NCBI GenBank assembly: GCA_003279445.1 | Contig: QCHT01000010.1 | Coordinates: 1 to 61,054, forward strand | Source: Prochlorococcus sp. AG-402-G10 | GTDB taxonomy: Bacteria; Cyanobacteriota; Cyanobacteriia; PCC-6307; Cyanobiaceae | Reading direction: 5' to 3' | Length of the DNA stretch: 61,054 nt | Shown here: piece after piece, positions 54,343 through 61,054 of the stretch | Layout: each line of letters begins with the position of its first letter | Numbering within the stretch: position 1 is the stretch's first letter | Made by a program: the position numbers and the translations under genes | Notes under the pieces: generated by a model | Database searches by the model: none | What the model was told of the DNA's origin: nothing | What the model saw: the letters and a program-made list of their open reading frames with translations, nothing else

Positions 54343-55803
54343 TCAATAGACTGAAGGGTTTTTTTCTAGCTCAGGCCGTTCCTCAAGTATTGCCGAAGCG
54401 GCTAGATGCCCACTCATTGTCGCACCTTCCATAGAGTCTATATAGTCTTGTTTTGTATAACTACCTGCCAAGAAGAAATTACATATTGGAGTTGATTGAC
54501 TTGGTCTAAATGGCTCCATTCCAGGTGCTTCTCGATAAAGAGATTGGGTTAATTTCACAACATTACTCCAAACTAACGTTAAATTTTTTGCTGATGGAAA
54601 GAGAGCCTTGACTTGCTTATCAGTATGTTCAATTATTGTGCTGGAAGATTTAGGAATCCATGGATCCCCTGGCGTAAGAACGCATTGTAATAGTGAGCCA
54701 AGACCATCTTTTCGATAGTCTTCTGGACTAGTTAAGGCTAGATCTGCAAAGCAACTGAAATCCGCATCAGCTGTGTATAAAAGGTTATCGAGTCCTGATG
54801 GATTGGTAAGGTTTTGTTGAGCACCTTTGTTCTTTAATTCAGTGACCCATCCGTCATATCTAAGTTGAACTGTTGCAACTGGCACTGCATCTAATTTGTC
54901 GATACATGCAAATTCGGAGAATGACTTCCATCCTTCAGGAATAATTTTTTGAATTCCTGGAACATCACAAGCTGCAAGATATTTATCAGCTTTAATTGTT
55001 TTCTCTCCTTCAGGAGTATTTAGGATCAATTGAGTAACTTCTGGCTTTTCAATACTTTCAAAACAGATTTCTTTGACTTTATGTCTCAGGTGAAGGCTAC
55101 CGCCTTTCTGTTCGATATATTCAAGAATGGGTTTTGTTAGCCATTTATGTGGAGAACCTTTTAAGAGGTTCAATTTTGAAGCTTTTGTTTTGGCTGCAAA
55201 CATCATAAAGATTGTTAGCATGCATCTTGCAGAAATTTCCTTGCAATCAATGAAACCAAGAGCATAAGCAATTGGATTCCACATTCTTTGGATACTATTT
55301 ATACTGCCCCCATGATTTAAGAACCATTCTTGAAAGCTAATTTCATCTAGTACTCTAATTGTTTTCATAGCGCCTTCGTAATCAATTAGGCCCTGAACAA
55401 TGGGGCTAGTGCCTAGCGCAAGAGCGTTTCGTAATTTATCTATCCAATTCAGCTGAGGTGTTGTAAAGAAGGCTTTTAGACCGTTAAAAGGTGCACCAAG
55501 TGCAAAACGAAAATCTAGAGATTTTACATCTCCTCCTTCATTAACAAATAAATGTGTGTGTTCTTTGGGTAATAAGTTTTCTAGCGCACCTACTTTTTTC
55601 ATTAGAGCAAATAAATTTGCATAATTGAAGAAAAAAACATGCAGTCCCATTTCAATGTGATTTCCTTCTTTATCTTCCCAGCTGCCAACTTTCCCACCTA
55701 AGAAGGGCCTAGCTTCAAAAAGCTCGACTGAATGTCCGGCATCAACAAGGTCCACCGCTGCTGAAAGTCCTGCGAGGCCAGCGCCAATTATCGCAACCTT
55801 CAT
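54343..55803 (-). CDS. zds: Zeta-carotene desaturase
   Basis: Introduces two double bonds into zeta-carotene to give lycopene in carotenoid synthesis; plastoquinone-linked and membrane-bound. The 486-residue flavoprotein has the FAD motif [37 protein letters not shown] at the N-terminus, [11 protein letters not shown], and the C-terminal [22 protein letters not shown]. These match CrtQ/Zds rather than phytoene desaturase. Divergent from the Fe-S carrier across 108 bases. Start ATG at 55803. Confidence 0.95.
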   Translation of the reverse strand: MKVAIIGAGLAGLSAAVDLVDAGHSVELFEARPFLGGKVGSWEDKEGNHIEMGLHVFFFNYANLFALMKKVGALENLLPKEHTHLFVNEGGDVKSLDFRFALGAPFNGLKAFFTTPQLNWIDKLRNALALGTSPIVQGLIDYEGAMKTIRVLDEISFQEWFLNHGGSINSIQRMWNPIAYALGFIDCKEISARCMLTIFMMFAAKTKASKLNLLKGSPHKWLTKPILEYIEQKGGSLHLRHKVKEICFESIEKPEVTQLILNTPEGEKTIKADKYLAACDVPGIQKIIPEGWKSFSEFACIDKLDAVPVATVQLRYDGWVTELKNKGAQQNLTNPSGLDNLLYTADADFSCFADLALTSPEDYRKDGLGSLLQCVLTPGDPWIPKSSSTIIEHTDKQVKALFPSAKNLTLVWSNVVKLTQSLYREAPGMEPFRPSQSTPICNFFLAGSYTKQDYIDSMEGATMSGHLAASAILEERPELEKNPSVY

Positions 55804-55911
55804 CGCTTTATTTGAATAAACTTACTAATACCATTAACAATAATGGAAAGTCTGTATAAGACAAAATCTAAGGTTTATTAATAAAGTGATATTAGACTAA
55901 GGCTAAAAACA

Positions 55912-56307
55912 ATGCATAGTTCTCTTTCGCCAAGCACTCCTCCACACACAGCTGAAGATGGTAAAGGAATTTTAATCACTCCTTCTGCTATGAACCAATT
56001 AGCAAGACTTTGTGGAGAAAAAGGAGATCATCAATTTCTTCGGGTAGGGGTTCGCTCAGGTGGTTGCAGTGGAATGAGTTACACAATGGACTTTGTTGAT
56101 TCTGCTGATGTACAAGAAGGTGATGAAGTTTATGAATATCAAACACTTGAAGGAACTTCCTTTAAAGTTGTTTGCGATCAAAAAAGTCTTTTATATATTT
56201 ATGGAATGCAGTTAGATTTTAGCAATGAATTAATAGGTGGAGGATTTAATTTTACTAATCCCAATGCCACTCAAACCTGTGGATGCGGAAGTTCATTTGC
56301 TGTTTGA
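55912..56307 (+). CDS. A-type Fe-S cluster carrier (IscA/SufA/ErpA-like)
   Basis: A 131-residue carrier that accepts clusters from the Suf scaffold. The three conserved cysteines are Cys52 in GGCSGMSY and Cys123/Cys125 in CGCGSSF. The first ~20 residues are extra and polar. It is separate from the suf operon in this window. Start ATG at 55912. Family assignment is firm; which A-type subgroup is not. Confidence 0.95.
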   Translation: MHSSLSPSTPPHTAEDGKGILITPSAMNQLARLCGEKGDHQFLRVGVRSGGCSGMSYTMDFVDSADVQEGDEVYEYQTLEGTSFKVVCDQKSLLYIYGMQLDFSNELIGGGFNFTNPNATQTCGCGSSFAV

Positions 56308-56337
56308 AAATCAAGTAACACATTCTTTAATTTGATT

Positions 56338-56772
56338 ATGACTGTTAATCCAATGGAGAGAAATGATGAAAGCCTTTTTGATAATGCTATGGCCAGATAT
56401 CAGTCTGGTGAAGAGGCAAGTAAGTTAATAAAAGACTTTGAGGAAATCACAAGTATTTCTCCAAATCAATCAGCAGGTTGGACTTGTTTATCTTGGTTGC
56501 AATTACTCTGTAATGAGAATCAGAATGCTTTGAGATCTGCACGAGTTGCAGTAAAACTCAATCCTCAGGATCCTCAATCTAGAATTAACTTAACAATTGC
56601 TCTTCTTGAAACTAATTCCAAAGGAGTCAGAGAACATATTGAATTTGTAAAAAGAGCTTTATTAATTGTGCCAGAGCTGGAAAAGGAATTGAAGGATTCT
56701 CTTAATGATGGAATAAATAGGAAGCCTAATTGGAATTCTTTGAAAAAAATTCAGTCATGGCTTGGTTTTTAA
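56338..56772 (+). CDS. Tetratricopeptide-repeat protein
   Basis: With ATG 56338 the product is 144 residues. Residues about 35-100 fit TPR helices (SPNQSAGWTCLSWLQLLCNENQNALRSARVAVKLNPQDPQSRINLTIALLE). A TTG two codons earlier is an alternative. It is followed by the LpxB-like gene, whose start lies at or overlaps the stop. The partner is unknown. Confidence 0.85.
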   Translation: MTVNPMERNDESLFDNAMARYQSGEEASKLIKDFEEITSISPNQSAGWTCLSWLQLLCNENQNALRSARVAVKLNPQDPQSRINLTIALLETNSKGVREHIEFVKRALLIVPELEKELKDSLNDGINRKPNWNSLKKIQSWLGF

Positions 56773-57994
56773 TTTGGCTAAATTACTTCTTATAAGTAAT
56801 GGACATGGTGAAGATGTATCTGGTGCATTATTAGCAACTGAATTACAAAGAATAGGTCATCAGGTCGAAGCATTTCCTTTAGTAGGAAAAGGGAATGCGT
56901 ATCAAAACGAAGGAATTAAGATTCATGGTTTTAGAAGGGAATTTAGTACCGGTGGTATTGGATATACAAGTTTGATTGGCCGATTTACTGAACTCGTTCA
57001 AGGTCAAATATTTTATCTTGCCCTTAGTATTGTGCGCTTATTGAAGATAGTAAGAACTTTTGATCTCTTAATTGTTGTTGGTGATGTAGTTCCATTGTTT
57101 GCAGCTTGGATTACTAACAGAAAAACTGTTGTCTATTTAGTTGCATACTCTAGTCATTATGAGGGCAAATTACGCTTACCTTGGCCAGCTTCCTTTTGTT
57201 TGAAAAGTAAGCGAGTTTTAGAGATTTATAGCCGAGACAAATTAACTGCAGAAGATTTAACAGTTCAACTTAATAGACCAATTATTTTTTTGGGCAATCC
57301 ATTTATGGACCAAGTATTAACCCCAAGGAATAAATTGCCTCAAAGAGGTTTTCGCTTAGGAATATTGCCTGGTAGTCGTAGACCAGAGTTGGATAATAAC
57401 TTATTAATGATTTTGCACGTTTTGAAATGTTTGCCTAATTCATTTCTAACTGCTTCAGATTTTAGTTTGGATATGGCATTAGTTAATGCTATGGGGAATG
57501 AAGAATTGCTGGCTTTGGTCTCTAAGGATGGGTGGCATTGCATGCATGAATCTTTCCATACTAGTTATATGAAATTGGTTCATGGTTCTTGTAGTTTGAC
57601 AGTTCACAGGAATTCTTTTGTAGAACTTTTACAGAGCAGTGACCTCTTATTGTGTATGGCTGGAACAGCTGCTGAGCAAGCAATTGGATTAGCTAAACCA
57701 GTTATTCAGCTTCCTGGAAGAGGACCTCAATTCACTTCTTCTTTTGCTGAGGCTCAAAGAAGATTACTTGGGAAAACAGTTTTTTGTGCAAAAGAGGACT
57801 CTTTTAATAAAAGAAATCTTTTTTTAGAAACAGCAAATTTAATTCTGTTACTTTTTAATCAATTACATCAAGATTCTCAACTTAAAAACGATTGTGTAAA
57901 AGAGGCATTATGTCGACTAGGTAGCAAAGGAGGAACCCAACGCATAACTTCTTCTATAAATAAATTGATATTTAAATTTGGATTACATGAATAA
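56762..57994 (+). CDS. LpxB-related glycosyltransferase-like protein (TIGR03492 type)
   Basis: A 410-residue GT-B-fold protein. It contains LLISNGHGEDVSGALLATELQRIGHQVEAFPLVGKG, FRLGILPGSRRPE and LLCMAGTAAEQAIGLAKPVIQLPGRGPQFT, which match a cyanobacterial and plastid family related to lipid-A-disaccharide synthase. Canonical LpxB is a different protein. The start is TTG 56762 or TTG 56774; the latter follows the previous stop directly. Function unknown, possibly in lipid or polysaccharide glycosylation. Confidence 0.85.
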   Translation: MVFNLAKLLLISNGHGEDVSGALLATELQRIGHQVEAFPLVGKGNAYQNEGIKIHGFRREFSTGGIGYTSLIGRFTELVQGQIFYLALSIVRLLKIVRTFDLLIVVGDVVPLFAAWITNRKTVVYLVAYSSHYEGKLRLPWPASFCLKSKRVLEIYSRDKLTAEDLTVQLNRPIIFLGNPFMDQVLTPRNKLPQRGFRLGILPGSRRPELDNNLLMILHVLKCLPNSFLTASDFSLDMALVNAMGNEELLALVSKDGWHCMHESFHTSYMKLVHGSCSLTVHRNSFVELLQSSDLLLCMAGTAAEQAIGLAKPVIQLPGRGPQFTSSFAEAQRRLLGKTVFCAKEDSFNKRNLFLETANLILLLFNQLHQDSQLKNDCVKEALCRLGSKGGTQRITSSINKLIFKFGLHE

Positions 57995-58012
57995 GCAGTG
58001 GAAATTTCTTCA

Positions 58013-58942
58013 TTATGAGTCTCTGATTGATTGAAACGCATTGTCCAGATTAGGGTAATTAAACTTGAAACCTTCTTTTGCAAGCCGTTTGGGACTAACT
58101 CTTTGTCCTTGAAGAACGACTTGTGCCCCATCCCCAAGCAGTATTTTTAAGATTGCTCCTGGAACGGCCACAAGCGATGGACGATTCAGTGATTTGCCTA
58201 GAAGATTACAAAATTCGTACATAGTCACTGGATTCGGACTTACACCATTGAAGACTCCTGACCAAGACTTTCTCGTCAGGGCCTGTTCAATAATTTGGCA
58301 TAGATCACTTCTGTGAATCCAACTCATCCATTGTTTTCCGCTACCAATTGGACCACCAAAGCCTGCTCGGAAAACAGGAATCATCTTTGCTAACGCTCCT
58401 CCATCTTTGCCCAAAACTATACCTGTTCTAATAGTTACTAATCGTGTTTGTCTTGGCTTTTTTGAGGCGATGCTTTCCCATTGATAGCAGAGTTTTGCTA
58501 GAAAATCTTCCCCTGAAGAGCTGTTTTCGTCGAATAACTTTTCTAAACTGGTTCCATAAAAACCTATTGCTGATCCATTAATGAGAACTGAGGGAGATCT
58601 TTTAAGTTTAGAAATTGCATTAATTAAATATTGAGTGGATTGGAGGCGACTTTTCTGTATTTCTTCGCGATGTTTCTTAGTCCAACGCTTGTCTGCAATA
58701 GGCTCTCCAGCAAGATTAATTATCCCTTCTGCGCTTGTTAATGAATTAATAAGCTCACTATTGTTCCAACAAGAGAGACTTGCTGGATCAGCATTTATAA
58801 AATTAATTGTATTCAAATTAAAATTTTTGAGCTTATTTTTCTTCCTTCGACTAACTATTGTTATTTGATGTCCAGAGGAAAGAAGTCTTGGAACTAACTC
58901 AGAACCAATAAATCCAGTACAGCCAAATAGTAGTAATTGCAT
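58013..58942 (-). CDS. TIGR01777 family NAD-dependent epimerase
   Basis: A 309-residue SDR-type protein with the N-terminal GCTGFIGSELVPRLL (GxxGxxG) NAD-binding loop and the family-specific NLAGEPIADKRW, VLINGSAIGFYG, DFLAKLCYQWE, and WMSWIHRSDLC segments. In plants and cyanobacteria the family is linked to plastid membrane protein assembly or division, but the biochemical role is unproven. Convergent with the LpxB-like gene and divergent from ndhO. Start ATG at 58942. Confidence 0.9.
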   Translation of the reverse strand: MQLLLFGCTGFIGSELVPRLLSSGHQITIVSRRKKNKLKNFNLNTINFINADPASLSCWNNSELINSLTSAEGIINLAGEPIADKRWTKKHREEIQKSRLQSTQYLINAISKLKRSPSVLINGSAIGFYGTSLEKLFDENSSSGEDFLAKLCYQWESIASKKPRQTRLVTIRTGIVLGKDGGALAKMIPVFRAGFGGPIGSGKQWMSWIHRSDLCQIIEQALTRKSWSGVFNGVSPNPVTMYEFCNLLGKSLNRPSLVAVPGAILKILLGDGAQVVLQGQRVSPKRLAKEGFKFNYPNLDNAFQSIRDS

Positions 58943-59019
58943 AAAACCTCATGTCATGGATAGATCTAAAGTTTGTGCTAGAGATTGGATACTAGTTATT
59001 TTAGTAGGATTATTTTCTC

Positions 59020-59268
59020 ATGACTGAACAAGCTGATTCTATAAAAGCGCCAAAACCTTTTCGAAAGGGTTCCTTGGTTCGGGTAAACCGTAAGGCTTAT
59101 CAAAATAGTCTTGAATCAATGTCAAGTGATGAGTCTTTACCTGAATATATTTTCGAAGGACCTGGCGAGTTGCTTATAGTTCAAGGGGAGTTTGGACAAG
59201 TTCGTTGGCGCATGCCTGTCCCTGATGCTTGGTTTAGGGTTGATCAATTAGAGGCGTGGCCTGAATAA
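59020..59268 (+). CDS. ndhO: NAD(P)H-quinone oxidoreductase subunit O
   Basis: A small 82-residue subunit of cyanobacterial NDH-1. It has RKGSLVRVNRKAYQNSLE, YIFEGPGELL and AWFRVDQLEAWP, the NdhO signature. It is a peripheral, stromal-side subunit that modulates cyclic electron flow. Start ATG at 59020. Its stop overlaps a hairpin that precedes a T-run. Confidence 0.95.
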   Translation: MTEQADSIKAPKPFRKGSLVRVNRKAYQNSLESMSSDESLPEYIFEGPGELLIVQGEFGQVRWRMPVPDAWFRVDQLEAWPE

Positions 59269-59306
59269 GATGATTGTTGAAACTAGAAACTGATCTTATC
59301 TTTTTT
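59265..59306 (+). terminator. Possible terminator between ndhO and the DnaJ-domain gene
   Basis: ATAAGAT (59265-59271) pairs with ATCTTAT (59293-59299) across a 21-base loop, followed by TTTTTT at 59301-59306. The stem is weak, and the T-run is also coding on the opposite strand, so this call is tentative. Confidence 0.3.
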
Positions 59307-59930
59307 AAGAAGCAATCTTTTCTTTTTTGCTTTACGTAGCATTTCATGTCCATCATGTAAATAACTTTCTACATATCCTGCGGTATATCTTTCCAATTCA
59401 TTTATTCCATCTTGTAGTTCTGAAAAACATTGATACAGACTAAGACTAAAGTGTTTTGCCTCTAATGGGGTAGTCAGAGATTGGTATAGATCTTTTGCCT
59501 TTGTTAGTCTCTTTTTGCTTTTTTCAATGTATTCACAGAAAGCTGCCATAAGTAGATCGTCGTAAGGATCAGCCGAGAGCTCTTTTAATTTTCTTGGGAA
59601 TGGGTTAATTACTTCCCCCATTAATCGATCTATGGGAATATAAACAACTTTTACCCAAAGAGATATCTCTTCATCTTTCCCAGAGCCTTTTTTTACCTTA
59701 GTCGGATAACTAAGAGTAGATTCTCGATTTCTCTTTGGACCTGGTGCTTTCTTTATTTGGTTGTCATTATTTCTAATTGTCTCCCACGCTGCATTTATAG
59801 CAAGGATCTTCTTGTTGTCCCCTCCAGTATCAGGGTGAAATTTCTTTGCCAATGCCCTGTAAGCAGCTTTTATTTCGTTGAAAGGAGTGTCTTTAGAAAC
59901 CCCTAAAAGCTTGTATGGATCATTTATCAT
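59283..59930 (-). CDS. DnaJ-domain protein
   Basis: A 215-residue protein with an N-terminal J-domain (residues 4-60), including HPD at residues 32-34 (KFHPDTGGD). No Gly/Phe-rich or zinc-finger parts, so it is a type III J-protein. A conserved Lys-rich C-terminal region (about 80-215) carries YIPIDRLMGEVINPFPRKL and FCEYIEKSKKRLTKAKDLY. It should recruit an Hsp70 to an unknown client. Start ATG at 59930; cysK lies upstream on the same strand (24 bases). Confidence 0.93.
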   Translation of the reverse strand: MINDPYKLLGVSKDTPFNEIKAAYRALAKKFHPDTGGDNKKILAINAAWETIRNNDNQIKKAPGPKRNRESTLSYPTKVKKGSGKDEEISLWVKVVYIPIDRLMGEVINPFPRKLKELSADPYDDLLMAAFCEYIEKSKKRLTKAKDLYQSLTTPLEAKHFSLSLYQCFSELQDGINELERYTAGYVESYLHDGHEMLRKAKKKRLLLKKDKISF

Positions 59931-59953
59931 TTGATAGATAGCTTCTGAATTTT

Positions 59954-60922
59954 TTAGATGTATCCATCTTTTCTTGGTTGGAAGGATGAAAGGTTAGTGA
60001 ACATAGAAGTAGATAAATATCTTTCTCCAAAACTTGGTAAGACAACAACAATGCGGTTATTTTTCATATCCGATCGTTTACCTATTTCCAGCGCTGCAGA
60101 TACTGCTGCACCACTACTGATTCCACTCAAAAGTCCTTCTTGTCTGGCAAGTTGTCTGCCGACTTCCATTGCTTTGGCATCATCAACCTCTATGACTTCA
60201 TCAATTAATGATGTATCAAGTACTTTTGGTATAAAGCCAGCTCCAATTCCCTGGATACTATGAGGCCCTGGATCTTTGCCTGAGAGAACAGCGCTAGAAG
60301 ATGGTTCTATAGCAAAGACTTTAAGGTTTGGATTTCTTTTTCTGAGCACTTTTGCACAGCCAGTGATAGTTCCTCCAGTACCTACTCCGGCTACTAAAGC
60401 ATCAACTTTTCCGTCACAATCTGACCAGATTTCTTCTGCTGTTGTGGCTTCGTGAACTTTTGGGTTGGCAGGATTATCAAATTGCTGCAAGAGATAGGAG
60501 TTGGGAATTGAAATGACTAACTCTTGTGCCAGGTTTATGGCACCTTGCATTCCATCTTTTCCTGGTGTTAGTTGGATTTCAGCTCCATATGCTCGTAGCA
60601 TTGCCCTTCGCTCTGTACTCATTGAGTCGGGCATTGTAAGAATTAAACGATAACCCTTTGCTGCAGCTACCATTGCAAGAGCTATTCCAGTATTGCCGCT
60701 TGTTGGTTCTATGAGAACTGTTGTTGAAGGACTAATAGTGCCTTCTTTCTCTGCAGCGACAACCATTGCTCCAGCAATACGATCTTTGACAGAGGATGTG
60801 GGGTTGAAACTTTCGAGTTTTGCTAGTAATTCTGCCTTACATCCAAAAGACTCTGGAAGACGGTTCAGTCTTACTAGGGGCGTTCTGCCTACTAAATTGG
60901 TTATGTCGGATGCTATGGGCAT
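59954..60922 (-). CDS. cysK: Cysteine synthase A (O-acetylserine sulfhydrylase)
   Basis: Makes cysteine from O-acetylserine and sulfide using PLP. The 322-residue product has the PLP lysine in [11 protein letters not shown], the substrate loop [10 protein letters not shown], the PLP phosphate site [10 protein letters not shown] and the C-terminal [10 protein letters not shown]. Together with cysH it belongs to sulfate assimilation. It starts ATG at 60922; 132 bases upstream contain no gene. Confidence 0.96.
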   Translation of the reverse strand: MPIASDITNLVGRTPLVRLNRLPESFGCKAELLAKLESFNPTSSVKDRIAGAMVVAAEKEGTISPSTTVLIEPTSGNTGIALAMVAAAKGYRLILTMPDSMSTERRAMLRAYGAEIQLTPGKDGMQGAINLAQELVISIPNSYLLQQFDNPANPKVHEATTAEEIWSDCDGKVDALVAGVGTGGTITGCAKVLRKRNPNLKVFAIEPSSSAVLSGKDPGPHSIQGIGAGFIPKVLDTSLIDEVIEVDDAKAMEVGRQLARQEGLLSGISSGAAVSAALEIGKRSDMKNNRIVVVLPSFGERYLSTSMFTNLSSFQPRKDGYI

Positions 60923-61054
60923 TAACTTTTTTAGAATGTTTTACTTATTGAAATGTTGAAGCTGAATTCATTTATATATTATTTTCACTTCGAGCTCAAA
61001 ATCAATAAAATCAAAGTATTTGAGAATTTACTGTGTATTTAATTGAGATTGCTC

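Noticed and set aside
1-61054. CRISPR arrays, insertion sequences, prophage genes, integrases
   Set aside because: No regularly spaced repeats, transposase or integrase motifs were seen; gene content is core cyanobacterial.

Overview
The window is a densely packed, AT-rich stretch of bacterial chromosome from an oxygenic cyanobacterium. Genes for photosystem II (psbX), cytochrome b6f (petL), the cyanobacterial NDH-1 complex (ndhO, a crr7 homologue), two high-light-inducible proteins, zeta-carotene desaturase, Ycf66 and many cyanobacteria-only families (DUF2973, DUF3120, DUF4346, DUF4912, DUF751, the TIGR03279 radical SAM family) make this certain. Tiny intergenic gaps, low GC, frequent TTG/GTG starts, few Shine-Dalgarno sequences and a nearly complete lack of mobile DNA point to a marine picocyanobacterium, most likely Prochlorococcus of a low-light type. 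The strain cannot be fixed from the window alone. I see no rRNA, tRNA, CRISPR array, insertion sequence, prophage or clear pseudogene.

Layout. 0.1-6.7 kb: accC, a YggT/Ycf19 protein, psbX, ycf66, then a minus-strand run of def, HIT, an ABCD/SbmA-type ABC exporter and an Hli protein. 6.8-13.9 kb: an S9 peptidase, then the tightly coupled sufB-sufC-sufD-sufS operon, with an unrecognised 124-residue gene diverging from sufB. 14-18.6 kb: a DUF4912 gene behind a structured leader, a 56-residue membrane protein, pgm and rarA. 18.7-22.5 kb: Sfp-type phosphopantetheinyl transferase, bcp, coaX, cysH and a type II NADH dehydrogenase. 22.6-27.7 kb: a DASS transporter, ktrB, ktrA and anmK, all on the plus strand. 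27.7-30.8 kb: a cluster of small unknown genes (ribbon-helix-helix protein, basic protein, Nif11-like peptide, small membrane protein) next to an ABC-F ATPase. This is the least explained part of the window and the best place to look for something new.

30.8-40 kb: an HtrA protease, small conserved cyanobacterial proteins, an Hli protein, xseA-xseB, BrkB/YihY, and a radical SAM-TolC-inositol monophosphatase operon. 40-46 kb: DUF3120, nadB, a VKOR-thioredoxin fusion, rimO, petL and DUF4346. 46-51.4 kb: a minus-strand operon of a double PTPS/QueD protein, a RibD-type reductase and a FemAB-like acyltransferase, then aroK, crr7, a glutathione transferase, DUF751 and rbfA. 51.4-61 kb: a long NagZ-type GH3 enzyme, hemD, zds with a SRPBCC partner, an A-type Fe-S carrier, a TPR protein, an LpxB-like protein, a TIGR01777 epimerase, ndhO, a DnaJ-domain protein and cysK.

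How the genes connect: sufBCDS and the A-type carrier supply Fe-S clusters used by rimO and the TIGR03279 protein. cysH and cysK belong to sulfate assimilation. The NagZ-like enzyme and AnmK are two steps of cell-wall recycling. KtrA/KtrB and the DASS protein are ion transporters with RCK-type regulatory domains. Function calls rest on recognising motifs and family patterns by eye, with no database search.
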